Below, in pieces: positions 16,153-24,719 of a stretch of DNA of 64,000 nt (positions are counted from its first letter, which is position 1; each line of letters begins with the position of its first letter). A program made the translations under genes and the position numbers. Under the pieces are notes generated by a model. It worked only from the letters and a program-made list of their open reading frames with translations, was not told the origin of the DNA and did not search any database. The DNA is from Candidatus Aquidulcis sp. (lineage in GTDB: Bacteria; Chloroflexota; Anaerolineae; UBA4142): positions 1 to 64,000 of the forward strand of contig DYJA01000029.1 in assembly GCA_020723345.1 (NCBI GenBank), given 5' to 3'.

Positions 16153-17670
16153 TCACATCAATTGACGTCGCTCGGCGATGTGTTCTGCCGGGGTGCCAAC
16201 TTGTTCGAGCCAGTTCACGTAGCGGCGATGAATTTCACCGGCGAGCGCTTGGTTCTCTTTCAACACATCCTTCTCTTCTCCGGGATCTGTTGGCAGATGA
16301 TAGAGCGCGGGCGTGATCGGCACACACGCCAAATCGGGATTCAAAAGTTTGGCGCGGGCGAGTTTCCCTTCCGACGTTGGTTTAGCATAATTTCCGGAAT
16401 AATGCAAACACCAACCGTCTTCTGTTACGATGGCTGACTTTGCCATGACCGGCGTATGGCGAATCAGCGTGTTGGAGCAAACGACGAGATCGCGCAGCCG
16501 CGTGGTTTCATCGCGCAAGAGCGGCATCAGCGATTTGCCGTGAATCGCATCTGGCTTGAATTGCCAATCCTTGGTGTCAAACACGCCGCACTGGAGCGCT
16601 TGGATCTTCTCAGACCCGCTAATTGTCTCCGTGGTCACTAGACCTGCCATCTCTAGCATCGTCGGCATCAAATCCGGCGCTTGAACCAGGGCGGGGATCG
16701 TTTTTCTTTGGGTTTGTCCCGGCAAGCGAATCATCAAGGGCGTGCGCCGGATCGGATCATACAACCGCGCTGCCTCGTACACCATACTGCCGTCGATCTC
16801 TTGAATCACCGATTTGCCCACCAGGCCATGCTCGCCAAACAAAAAACCGTGATCGCTCGCAAAGATCACCGCCGTATCTTCCGCCATTCCCAGTTCGTCG
16901 AGTTTGTCGAGCAAGACGCCGAACCAGTGATCGACCATCGTCGCTTCGGCGCGATAAAGCGCATACATGTGTTGCACTTCGCGCTCGGTCGCGAATTTCT
17001 TCCAATAACCGTACACCGGATAGATGATCTCGTCGCCGAAATAATCGGGATCGTACATTTCGACATAGTGGCGGGGCGGATCCCAGGGTTCGTGTGGATC
17101 GAAGGTGTCAACCCAAAGCAGGAATTGGTCCTGATCCTGATTCTGTTCGAGCCAATCACATGCCGCTTTGACCGTGCGCGGTGTGAATCGATCTTCTTCC
17201 GATTTCCACCACGCCGAGTTACGCAAGTAGCGTTTGGCAAAATTGGGATTCCGGATTTTCTTTTCGTCGGCGGGCCATTTGACGTCCTTGGGCGCAGTCT
17301 TCCAAGCATCGGTCTCTTGTCCGCGCAGCCATTCCCAACCGGAAAAATCGCGGCAATAGTTGAATCCCGCGCCCATCAAGTGCGGCGTATCCGCCATCAA
17401 TTGCGTCACAAAGCCGGAAGCCGTGAGCAGTTGCGGCAAGGTGATCGCGTCGGCAGGCAAGGGCGACCATTCATGCTTGGTGAAACTGAAACATCCGGTC
17501 AGGAGGTCCAGACGATTGGGTACTGTGGGAAATGAACCCAGGTACGCATTGTTGAACACATTCGCCTGCGCGGAAAACTTGTCGAGTCGGGGCGTACGCG
17601 CGCGAGGGGTTCCGTAGCAAGATAAATTGTCGTACCGAAAACTGTCTGACATGAAAAAGACGATGTTCAT
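16153..17670 (-). CDS. Sulfatase-fold hydrolase with Thr at the nucleophile position (type T, copy 1)
   Basis: A 505-residue alkaline-phosphatase-superfamily protein without signal peptide. The normal sulfatase motif C/S-x-P-x-R is replaced by TVPNR: Thr49 occupies the formylglycine position and Arg53 is kept. D9 in MSDSFR and the SDHGFLFGEHG block supply metal ligands. The DNA at this site (ACA codon on the minus strand) is unambiguous. Thr cannot be converted to formylglycine by known maturases, so the enzyme may be a Thr-nucleophile phospho-ester hydrolase, an unusual sulfatase or a transferase. It is the first gene of the leftward LacI-linked operon. The closest relative in the window is at 38119-39642. 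Confidence 0.85.
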   Translation of the reverse strand: MNIVFFMSDSFRYDNLSCYGTPRARTPRLDKFSAQANVFNNAYLGSFPTVPNRLDLLTGCFSFTKHEWSPLPADAITLPQLLTASGFVTQLMADTPHLMGAGFNYCRDFSGWEWLRGQETDAWKTAPKDVKWPADEKKIRNPNFAKRYLRNSAWWKSEEDRFTPRTVKAACDWLEQNQDQDQFLLWVDTFDPHEPWDPPRHYVEMYDPDYFGDEIIYPVYGYWKKFATEREVQHMYALYRAEATMVDHWFGVLLDKLDELGMAEDTAVIFASDHGFLFGEHGLVGKSVIQEIDGSMVYEAARLYDPIRRTPLMIRLPGQTQRKTIPALVQAPDLMPTMLEMAGLVTTETISGSEKIQALQCGVFDTKDWQFKPDAIHGKSLMPLLRDETTRLRDLVVCSNTLIRHTPVMAKSAIVTEDGWCLHYSGNYAKPTSEGKLARAKLLNPDLACVPITPALYHLPTDPGEEKDVLKENQALAGEIHRRYVNWLEQVGTPAEHIAERRQLM

Positions 17671-17822
17671 TTTTCACTCCTTGAAAATACGACCGCCGAC
17701 GGCAGACCGCCGACCGTCGCAAAGGTTCTTATCCGAATATTGTAGCGTTCATCGGGATCGTTTTGCATGTCTGCGAGAAACCAGGTCGCTCACGCCATGT
17801 CCTACCTCTGCCGAAGTTGGTT

Positions 17823-17870
17823 TGGTTATTCGTTTTACCAAATTATAGCACCAACTGATCGGATTGTCAA
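17823..17870 (-). promoter_or_regulatory. Leftward sigma70 promoter with LacI-type operator
   Basis: On the minus strand the -35 TTGACA (17865-17870) is followed after exactly 17 bases by the -10 TATAAT (17842-17847), a perfect consensus. Directly downstream lies TGGTAAAACGAATAACCA (17823-17840), a partial palindrome with a central CG as in LacI/PurR operators. The 5' leader to the sulfatase-fold gene is about 160 bases with no further gene and a GACCGCC-rich repeat at about 17690-17718. Confidence 0.85.
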
Positions 17871-18017
17871 TATCTCGGTAGAAATACGCGTCGGTGAGGT
17901 CTTTCGTTTGACACAATCCGATAGAATTGCCGAAAAATAGGCACTGAAATAGGAACCCCTGCGACAAGTCAGTCTGGCGAATGTCCAATGCTCTATGCTT
18001 GAACACAAGTTCGGTGA

Positions 18018-18065
18018 TTGACAAACGCGTTAAAATATGATAAAATTTGGTAAAACGAATAACCA
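18018..18065 (+). promoter_or_regulatory. Rightward sigma70 promoter with LacI-type operator
   Basis: TTGACA (18018-18023), a 17-base spacer and TAAAAT (18041-18046) form a near-consensus promoter. TGGTAAAACGAATAACCA (18048-18065) follows at the expected start point. It is identical to the minus-strand operator at 17823-17840, and the two operator centres are 225 bp apart. It should drive lacI and the downstream transport and sulfatase genes under autoregulation. Confidence 0.85.
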
Positions 18066-18109
18066 CCGATGGCGTCAACCGGCAATCTGTTGGCAGACAC
18101 GGAGAGTAT

Positions 18110-19132
18110 ATGGCTTCGAACCGCAAACCCACCATGTACGATGTCGGAAAACGCGCTGGGGTCTCCAGTGCGACCGTCTCCTTCATTCTCAATGGTCGCA
18201 GCGACGGCAATGGCGATCGCATCAGCGAAGAAACGCGTCAACGCGTTTATCGCGCGATCGAAGAGTTAGGTTACGTCCCCAATCAGAGCGCGCGCGCCTT
18301 GCGTCGCCAGAAAACCGACCGCGTGTGTCTCGTGATTCCCCAAATTGGCACCCCTTTTATCGACGCGCTGACGAATTCGGTGCAATCAGTTGCCGAAACG
18401 CATGGCTACAGTCTGATTCTCGCGATGGCGGATACGCGTGATCGCGAGCGTCATGTGTATGATCAACTCCGTCGCGGTCTCGCCGATGGCGCGGTGATCA
18501 TTTCCCCTGAGCATCTTGCCAATGAAGAATTGGAACAGTTGGCGCGCGCGGGTTTGGCGTTGGCTGTTCAAAGCAATCGAGTGCAGGGGAAGAATTATGA
18601 CGTCGTCCGAATGAACGAGACTCCGGCGCTTGAGGCTGCTGTTCGCTATCTCTTTGAGCATGGACGGCGCCGATTTGCTTTCCTCTTCAACGTAATCGAA
18701 CCGAGTATCCAAGAAGAGCGCTTGCAGTGCTATTTGCGTACGCTGCGCGAATTGGGTGTGCCGATCATCGAACCGTTCGTTTTGCGACAAGCGGGCAGAT
18801 TGCGCGAGCAAGTCTATCGAAATGTAGTCAAACTACTCCAATCACCCGAACGCCCCGACGCGATCCTGGCTGGCTCAGATATGTTTGCGATCAGCGCGAT
18901 CTGGGCGATTCGTGATGCCGGGTTGCGCGTCCCCGAAGATATCGCGGTCATCGGCGTTGGAAATATTGCGGAAGGCGAAATCACGCATCCCCCATTGACG
19001 ACCGTCGGTTTGCTCACTCCCACTTTTAGCGCGCTCGCGGGACTGCTCTTTAGCCGTCTTGCCAGCAAAGCGCCGATAGAAGGGCGAGTCTCGACGCATC
19101 AGTGGGAACTCATCTTGCGCGGCTCCGCGTGA
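18110..19132 (+). CDS. LacI-family transcriptional regulator
   Basis: A 340-residue regulator. ATG 18110 follows GGAGAG. The N-terminal helix-turn-helix reads MYDVGKRAGVSSATVSFILN, followed by a hinge ALRRQKTDRV and a periplasmic-binding-like effector domain with IAVIGVGNIAEGE near the C-terminus. Such proteins repress sugar genes until a sugar or sugar phosphate binds. Two identical operator-like sites flank the divergent promoters just upstream, so this protein probably controls both units and its own gene. It is followed 18 bases later by a transporter permease gene. Confidence 0.92.
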   Translation: MASNRKPTMYDVGKRAGVSSATVSFILNGRSDGNGDRISEETRQRVYRAIEELGYVPNQSARALRRQKTDRVCLVIPQIGTPFIDALTNSVQSVAETHGYSLILAMADTRDRERHVYDQLRRGLADGAVIISPEHLANEELEQLARAGLALAVQSNRVQGKNYDVVRMNETPALEAAVRYLFEHGRRRFAFLFNVIEPSIQEERLQCYLRTLRELGVPIIEPFVLRQAGRLREQVYRNVVKLLQSPERPDAILAGSDMFAISAIWAIRDAGLRVPEDIAVIGVGNIAEGEITHPPLTTVGLLTPTFSALAGLLFSRLASKAPIEGRVSTHQWELILRGSA

Positions 19133-19150
19133 AGATAAAGGAAAGCAACG

Positions 19151-20098
19151 ATGCTGAGTTACATTATTCGGCGATTGATTCAAGCGATTCCTGTGTTGTT
19201 TGTCTCCGCGATCATCGTGTTTGCCCTCATGCGACTCACCCCAGGCGATCCAGTCCGTGCGATCCTCGGCGCCGATGCGACCGAAGAGCAGTGCCTCGCG
19301 CTGCAGCACGAAATGGGTCTGGATCAACCGCTGCCGATCCAATTCTTTGATTGGCTCTGGGATTTCGTGCGCGGCGATTTGGGCGTATCGTACATCAACA
19401 AACTCCCGGTGCGCGATCTGATTGCCCAGCGCGCCGTCGCCACGATTCAACTCGCCATCGCCGGTCTGCTCTTGACGATTCTGCTCGCATTGCCCCTGGG
19501 CATTCTTTCGGCGCTGACGGCGGGCAAGCGTTTGGATACGATTATTTCTGCCGTAACCTCTTTTGGAATTTCGATCCCGCACTTTTGGCTCGGCATTCTG
19601 GCGATTCTGCTGTTTGCCGTAACGCTCGGTTGGGTGCCCCCAGGTGGTTACGCGCCCCTGGGCAGTTCTCCTGACGCCTTCAAATTTCTGATTCTCCCTG
19701 CCCTCACGGTTTGCATCAACACCACCGCCGTTCTCACGCGCTTTGTGCGCGTCTCCATGCTCGATGTTTTGCACGAGCATTACGTCCGCACCGCGCACGC
19801 CAAAGGTTTGCGCGAACGAACTGTCATCGTCAAACATGCGCTGCTCAATGCGCTCATTCCCGTGTTGACCGTCCTGGGAATGCAACTCGGGCGCATGTTT
19901 GGCGGCTCGGTGATTGTGGAATCGGTCTATGCTTGGCCCGGGATGGGGCGTTTGCTCGTTAACGCGATCAATACCCGAGACTATCCAATCGTTCAAGCCG
20001 TCCTGATGATTATGGCAATCTTTTTCACGCTGGTAAATCTCATCGTTGATTTGCTCTATGGCGTCGTAGACCCGCGTGTGCGTCTGGCGAGGAGATAA
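19151..20098 (+). CDS. DppB-type ABC transporter permease
   Basis: A 315-residue permease of the peptide/nickel/oligosaccharide (PepT) class. It has the N-terminal YIIRRLIQAIPVLF helix, LRLTPGDP-like MRLTPGDPVRAIL, and the EAA-loop region YVRTAHAKGLRERTVIVKHAL that docks the ATPase. About six membrane spans are visible. With the DppC-type gene it forms the channel; the probable binding protein is at 26452. No ATPase genes of this class are in the window. Within a sulfatase and GH3 locus, the substrate may be an oligosaccharide rather than a peptide. Confidence 0.9.
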   Translation: MLSYIIRRLIQAIPVLFVSAIIVFALMRLTPGDPVRAILGADATEEQCLALQHEMGLDQPLPIQFFDWLWDFVRGDLGVSYINKLPVRDLIAQRAVATIQLAIAGLLLTILLALPLGILSALTAGKRLDTIISAVTSFGISIPHFWLGILAILLFAVTLGWVPPGGYAPLGSSPDAFKFLILPALTVCINTTAVLTRFVRVSMLDVLHEHYVRTAHAKGLRERTVIVKHALLNALIPVLTVLGMQLGRMFGGSVIVESVYAWPGMGRLLVNAINTRDYPIVQAVLMIMAIFFTLVNLIVDLLYGVVDPRVRLARR

Positions 20099-20100
20099 CG

Positions 20101-21006
20101 ATGGCAACCGCATTACCTCTTTCAGTTGTGCGTGGGAAAACGCGCGCGCGCAGCGGTGCCGGACCGATGAAAACGGCTGCGCGGCGTGTGCTGACCCATC
20201 CGGCTGGCGTTTTCGGTCTCACCGTTCTCGTTGGTTTTATCCTGATGGCGATCTGCGCTCCATTGATCGCGCCCTACGATCCGATCAAACAAATCGTCGG
20301 GCACGAACTGCGCGCGCCTTCGGCGGAACACTGGCTCGGCACAGATGAATACGGTCGCGATCTTTTCAGTCGCATTGTTTACGGTTGTCGCATTTCGATG
20401 CTGGTGAGTTTGATTGCGGTTAGTACTGGCGGATTCCTGGGAATCGTCCTGGGTCTCTTCAGCGGCTATCGCGGGGGCTTGGTGGATGCCGTGCTGATGC
20501 GCGTCGTCGACGTGATGCTGTCGTATCCCGCGATTATCCTCGGCATCGCGATTGTCGCCGTCATCGGCGCGGGGATGTTCAACGTCGCCTACGCGCTCGC
20601 GATCGTGAACGTACCGCATTTCGCGCGAGTCGTGCGCGCATCGGTCTTGACTCAGATGGGTCAGGAGTACGTCTCCAGCGCGATTGCGGCAGGGTGTTGT
20701 GATCGGCGGATCATGTTTCTTCATGTTTTGCCAAATTGCTTCGGACCGATTCTGGTGCAAGCCAGTACCGCCATCGGCGTCGCGGTGATCGCGGAAGCCT
20801 CGCTGTCGTTTCTTGGACTGGGCACTCAACCGCCCAATCCATCATGGGGTTCGATCTTGGGCGATGGACGCGCGTTTCTCCGGCGCGCCTGGTGGTACGG
20901 TGTGTCGCCCGGTATTTTCCTGGCGACCTTCCAACTCGGTTTGAATTTTCTCGCGAATGCATTGCGCGATGCGTTCGATCCGCGATTGATCAGGAGTCGA
21001 GGTTAG
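20101..21006 (+). CDS. DppC-type ABC transporter permease
   Basis: A 301-residue permease with an N-terminal cytoplasmic tail, the HWLGTDEYGRDLFSRIVYG signature and the EAA-like loop YVSSAIAAGCCDRRIMFLHV, ending with EASLSFLGLGTQPPNPSWG typical of DppC/OppC. It lies two bases after the DppB-type gene and is followed directly by a sulfatase gene (TAG then ATG). It should act as a heterodimer with the preceding gene product. Confidence 0.9.
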   Translation: MATALPLSVVRGKTRARSGAGPMKTAARRVLTHPAGVFGLTVLVGFILMAICAPLIAPYDPIKQIVGHELRAPSAEHWLGTDEYGRDLFSRIVYGCRISMLVSLIAVSTGGFLGIVLGLFSGYRGGLVDAVLMRVVDVMLSYPAIILGIAIVAVIGAGMFNVAYALAIVNVPHFARVVRASVLTQMGQEYVSSAIAAGCCDRRIMFLHVLPNCFGPILVQASTAIGVAVIAEASLSFLGLGTQPPNPSWGSILGDGRAFLRRAWWYGVSPGIFLATFQLGLNFLANALRDAFDPRLIRSRG

Positions 21007-22422
21007 ATGAAACGTCCCAATATACTATTCGTTCAATCGGATCAACATCGATTTGATTTTGTCGGCTGTCGTGGTCTGGTTCCGGTTCGAACACCCAATA
21101 TCGACGCGCTATGTACGCAAGGCGTCTATTTCACTCAAGCGTACAGCCCATCGCCTGTGTGCGCCCCAGCACGCGCGTGTGTTGCGTCGGGTAAGGATTA
21201 TGACCACTGTGGCGTACCATCGAATAATCACAACTACCCGCTCAATCAGCCAACGTATTATCGCGCGCTCCGGGACGCCGGATACCATGTTGCCGGAGCG
21301 GGCAAATTTGATCTCAACAAAGCGGAGCACGATTGGGGTCTCAATGGCACGCGACATATTAAAGAGTGGGGATTTAGCGAAGCCATAAACAGTGAGGGAA
21401 AATGGGCGACGGTCATCAGCTCAACCAGGGCGATGCCATACGGCGCGCATAATTCAACTACCATGCGGCATGGGATACATAACGAACGACGAGAAGGAGA
21501 ATTTGTGTTGCAGGAGACCATTCCGCCAATCAAACCGACCGGTCCATATATGAATTATTTGGCGCAGCAAGGTCTTGCCGAAATTCACATACGTGATTAC
21601 TGGAATCGGTTGCCCTACGAGACCACCGCTCCAACTCCCTTGCCCGACGAGGCATATAGCGATAATTGGATTGCCGCGAATGCTATGCGCTTTTTGAAGG
21701 GATTTCCCTCCGATCGTCCCTGGCACTTGTTTGTCGCCTTTGCGGGTCCGCATGACCCAATGGACGTGACGGCAAAAATGCAAGAGTCTTGGAAAGAGGT
21801 AGACTTTCCTCCCCCGAATGGCAATACGCAGTTCACGCCGCAGTTCCATACCGAGATTCGCCGAAACTACGCGGCGATCATCGAGAATATTGATCGGCAC
21901 CTTGGTCAATTCATTGATGTGGTCCGGGCGCGCGGCGAGTTGGACAACACAATCATCGTATATGCCAGTGATCATGGAGAAATGTTAGGCGATCACGATT
22001 TGTGGGGGAAAAATCAATATTACCAGCCGTCTGTCGGCATCCCGCTTGTCGTGGCTGGAACCGGAATTGCGCAAGGTGTTGAATGTCATGCGCCTGTGGC
22101 TCTCCATGACCTTGCTCCAACTTTTCTTGAATATGCGGGCGCGGCACCACTGTCGGAGATGGACGCTGTTTCGCTCAAGCCGGTGCTAGAGGGCAAGCGC
22201 GCAAGTACGCGTGATGTGGTTACATCTGGATTGCGCAAGTGGCGCATGATCTGCGACGGTCGCTATAAACTTGTCCTGGAACCCTCCAAGCCAACCGTCT
22301 TGTTTGATTTGGAGACCGACCCGCTCGAAAACACAAACATCGCCGCAGCCATGCCCGATCACGTTGAACGTCTCCGCAATTTGATGGAGAGCACTTCGAT
22401 CCGCGCATATCGCAACGCGTGA
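21007..22422 (+). CDS. Cys-type sulfatase (copy A)
   Basis: A 471-residue sulfatase without signal peptide. The active-site signature is CAPAR with C52 as the residue to be converted to formylglycine and R56 conserved. The N-terminal FVQSDQHRFD and YASDHGEMLGDHDLWGK blocks give the metal site. The overall layout (VRTPNIDAL, GKFDLNKAEHDWG) resembles choline-sulfatase-like S1 enzymes. It is probably activated by the anSME encoded two genes downstream and acts in the cytoplasm on an imported sulfate ester. A close paralogue is at 28121. Confidence 0.92.
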   Translation: MKRPNILFVQSDQHRFDFVGCRGLVPVRTPNIDALCTQGVYFTQAYSPSPVCAPARACVASGKDYDHCGVPSNNHNYPLNQPTYYRALRDAGYHVAGAGKFDLNKAEHDWGLNGTRHIKEWGFSEAINSEGKWATVISSTRAMPYGAHNSTTMRHGIHNERREGEFVLQETIPPIKPTGPYMNYLAQQGLAEIHIRDYWNRLPYETTAPTPLPDEAYSDNWIAANAMRFLKGFPSDRPWHLFVAFAGPHDPMDVTAKMQESWKEVDFPPPNGNTQFTPQFHTEIRRNYAAIIENIDRHLGQFIDVVRARGELDNTIIVYASDHGEMLGDHDLWGKNQYYQPSVGIPLVVAGTGIAQGVECHAPVALHDLAPTFLEYAGAAPLSEMDAVSLKPVLEGKRASTRDVVTSGLRKWRMICDGRYKLVLEPSKPTVLFDLETDPLENTNIAAAMPDHVERLRNLMESTSIRAYRNA

Positions 22423-22442
22423 TCGCCGTTGAGGAGAAAGAA

Positions 22443-23414
22443 ATGCTGCAAACCGGATCTCAAGCCCCCGACTTGTCATTACCAAGTGTGAATCATGGCA
22501 CGGTCTCGCGACGCGACTTGCCTGGCAAACGCATCGCCTGGTTGTTCCTGCCGTCGATCATTCACGAGGAACTCGGCGCGCAATTGACGCGGTATCAGGA
22601 AAACATCGCGACGTTTGAAGAACTGAACGCGGCGATTGTCGCGATCTCCGACGCGTCGCTGGAAGAGTTGCAATCGCTCGCCGCGAGTCGGCAAATCAAA
22701 TTCGCGCTGCTCAGCGATCCGCAAAAAAGCGTGTGGAAAGATTTCGCCGCGCCGGATTGTGATCAACCGATTCAGCCGACGGTCTTTGTTACGGACGAAC
22801 AGAATGTGATTCGCGCGGTGTACGAAGCCGCGCGCAATCCCAATTTGCCCGGACCGCTCGCGCTCGCCCGCGCCATTCGAAGATTGAACGATGCGCCCAA
22901 GCCAGCACTTGTCACTGAACAAGATTGGCGCATCGGACCGCTCGATGCGCCGGTAACTTTGATCGAGTACAGCGATTTTCAGTGCCATCATTGCCGCGAG
23001 TTGTCACACGTGATCGAACAATTGATTGCGGTGTATGGCGACAAGATTCAAGTCGTGCACCGGCATTTGCCGCTGCGCCAAACGCATCCGCTCGCGCAAG
23101 TTGCCGCTGAAGCCGCCGAGGCAGCGGGCTTGCAAGGCAAGTACTGGGAAATGCACCATCGTTTGTTCGCGGCAAATGACGCGCTCGAGCGCGATTGTCT
23201 AATCCTGTACGCGCGCGAAATCGGTCTGAACGTCGAGCAATTTATCAGCGACCTCGATGGTCATCGTGGCGAAGCGCCCGTGAATGAGGATTGGCGACAA
23301 GCGGTGCAGAGCGGAATCAAATTGCCGCCGACACTATTCATCAATTCGATCTTGTTTGAAGGCGCGCGCACCGAAGCCGCGCTGCGCGCCCGGATTGATA
23401 GCCTGCTGGCTTGA
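22443..23414 (+). CDS. Peroxiredoxin-like/DsbA-like thioredoxin fusion
   Basis: A 323-residue, two-domain protein. ATG 22443 follows GAGGAGAAAG. Residues 1-150 resemble an AhpC/TSA fold (GSQAPDLSLPSV, later SDPQKSVWKDF) but the peroxidatic Cys is absent: the loop reads LFLPSIIHEELG. Residues about 160-323 are a DsbA-like domain with an active CHHC motif (C181, C184) after YSDFQ. No signal peptide is present, so it is probably a cytoplasmic thiol-disulfide protein. It lies between a Cys-type sulfatase and the sulfatase maturase, which suggests it keeps the sulfatase Cys reduced or supports the maturase. That role is an inference. Confidence 0.8.
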   Translation: MLQTGSQAPDLSLPSVNHGTVSRRDLPGKRIAWLFLPSIIHEELGAQLTRYQENIATFEELNAAIVAISDASLEELQSLAASRQIKFALLSDPQKSVWKDFAAPDCDQPIQPTVFVTDEQNVIRAVYEAARNPNLPGPLALARAIRRLNDAPKPALVTEQDWRIGPLDAPVTLIEYSDFQCHHCRELSHVIEQLIAVYGDKIQVVHRHLPLRQTHPLAQVAAEAAEAAGLQGKYWEMHHRLFAANDALERDCLILYAREIGLNVEQFISDLDGHRGEAPVNEDWRQAVQSGIKLPPTLFINSILFEGARTEAALRARIDSLLA

Positions 23415-23438
23415 AAACCAAACGAATCAGTGATTTCT

Positions 23439-24719
23439 ATGTCACCGTCCGCATTCCAAGTCATGCTCAAACCGCGCGGCGCGATCTGCAATCTCGATTG
23501 TCGCTACTGCTTTTTTCTCTCTAAAGAGCGGTTGTATCCCAACAGCACGTTCCGCATGAGCGACGCGCTCTTGGAAGCATACACGCGCCAATACATCGCA
23601 GCCCAACGCGTGCCCGAAGTAACCTTTGCGTGGCAAGGCGGCGAACCGACGTTGATGGGTTTGGATTTTTTTCGTCGCGCCGTCGAACTGCAAAAGCAAT
23701 ATGCCAAGCCGGGCATGACGATTCACAACGCGCTGCAAACGAACGCGACAACGCTCGACGATGCCTGGTGCGAATTTTTCCGCGCGAATAATTTTCTGCT
23801 CGGTGTCAGTCTCGATGGTCCGCGCGATCTGCACGATGCGTACCGCGTCGACAAGGGCGGCGCGCCGACGTTCGACCGCGTGATGCGCGGCATCGAATTG
23901 CTGAAACAGCATCGCGTCGAGTTCAACATTCTCACCACCGTTCACGCCGCCAATGCGCCGCATCCACTCGACGCGTACCGTTTTTTTCGCGACGAGGTCG
24001 GTACGCAGTTCATCCAGTTCATTCCCATCGTCGAGCGCGATAATGCTACGGGTTTCCAAGAAGGCGATCAGGTCACGGCGCGTTCGGTTACCGGCAAGCA
24101 GTACGGCGATTTTCTGATCGCGGTTTTTGACGAGTGGGTGCGCCGCGACGTGGGACGCGTGTTCGTGCAAATTTTCGATGTCGCGCTCGGCGTGTGGTCG
24201 GGAGAGCCCGCCGCGTTGTGCATCTTTACAGAGACGTGTGGCGACGCGCTTGCGATGGAACATAACGGCGATCTGTTTGCGTGCGATCACTTTGTCGAGC
24301 CGCGTTTCAAGTTGGGCAATCTCGGCGAAACGCCGCTGATCGAAATCGTCGCCTCGCCTCAACAACGCCAGTTCGGGCGAGACAAACGCGACACGTTGCC
24401 ATGGTATTGCCGCGAATGCTCTGTGCGCTTCATCTGCAATGGCGGTTGTCCCAAAGACCGCATTCTTAAAACTCCCGATGGCGAGCCCGGGTTGAACTAT
24501 TTGTGCGCAGGATTCAAGACATTCTTCACGCACATTGATCAACCGATGCAGACGATGGCGCGGTTGCTCGACGAACAGCGTCCCCCCGCCGACATCATGC
24601 TCGTACTGGCGCGCCAGGAAGTCGAACTGGAACGCGCGTTTAAGACAGCGGGGCGTAACGATCCGTGTCCGTGCGGCAGCGGCAAAAAATTCAAACAGTG
24701 TCACGGCTCGAAAAAGTGA
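23439..24719 (+). CDS. Anaerobic sulfatase-maturating enzyme (radical SAM/SPASM) with SEC-C tail
   Basis: A 426-residue radical SAM protein. The SAM-cluster motif is CNLDCRYC (C17, C21, C24). [11 protein letters not shown] follows, and a SPASM region with [18 protein letters not shown] and [18 protein letters not shown] binds two extra clusters. The end is a SEC-C zinc motif, [19 protein letters not shown]. anSMEs oxidise an active-site Cys or Ser of sulfatases to formylglycine without oxygen. Likely clients here are the Cys-type enzymes at 21007 and 28121 and the Ser-type enzyme at 51407. ATG 23439 is the probable start; a GTG at 23430 is possible. Confidence 0.92.
   Translation: MSPSAFQVMLKPRGAICNLDCRYCFFLSKERLYPNSTFRMSDALLEAYTRQYIAAQRVPEVTFAWQGGEPTLMGLDFFRRAVELQKQYAKPGMTIHNALQTNATTLDDAWCEFFRANNFLLGVSLDGPRDLHDAYRVDKGGAPTFDRVMRGIELLKQHRVEFNILTTVHAANAPHPLDAYRFFRDEVGTQFIQFIPIVERDNATGFQEGDQVTARSVTGKQYGDFLIAVFDEWVRRDVGRVFVQIFDVALGVWSGEPAALCIFTETCGDALAMEHNGDLFACDHFVEPRFKLGNLGETPLIEIVASPQQRQFGRDKRDTLPWYCRECSVRFICNGGCPKDRILKTPDGEPGLNYLCAGFKTFFTHIDQPMQTMARLLDEQRPPADIMLVLARQEVELERAFKTAGRNDPCPCGSGKKFKQCHGSKK

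Noticed and set aside
17680-17720. Third LacI operator in the GACCGCC-rich leader
   Set aside because: It is a simple repeat of GACCGCC units without the TGGT...ACCA pattern.
18875-20113. 412-codon minus-strand open frame
   Set aside because: Highly charged Gln/Asp/Arg-rich product antisense to lacI and the DppB-type gene; typical shadow of a high-GC coding strand.
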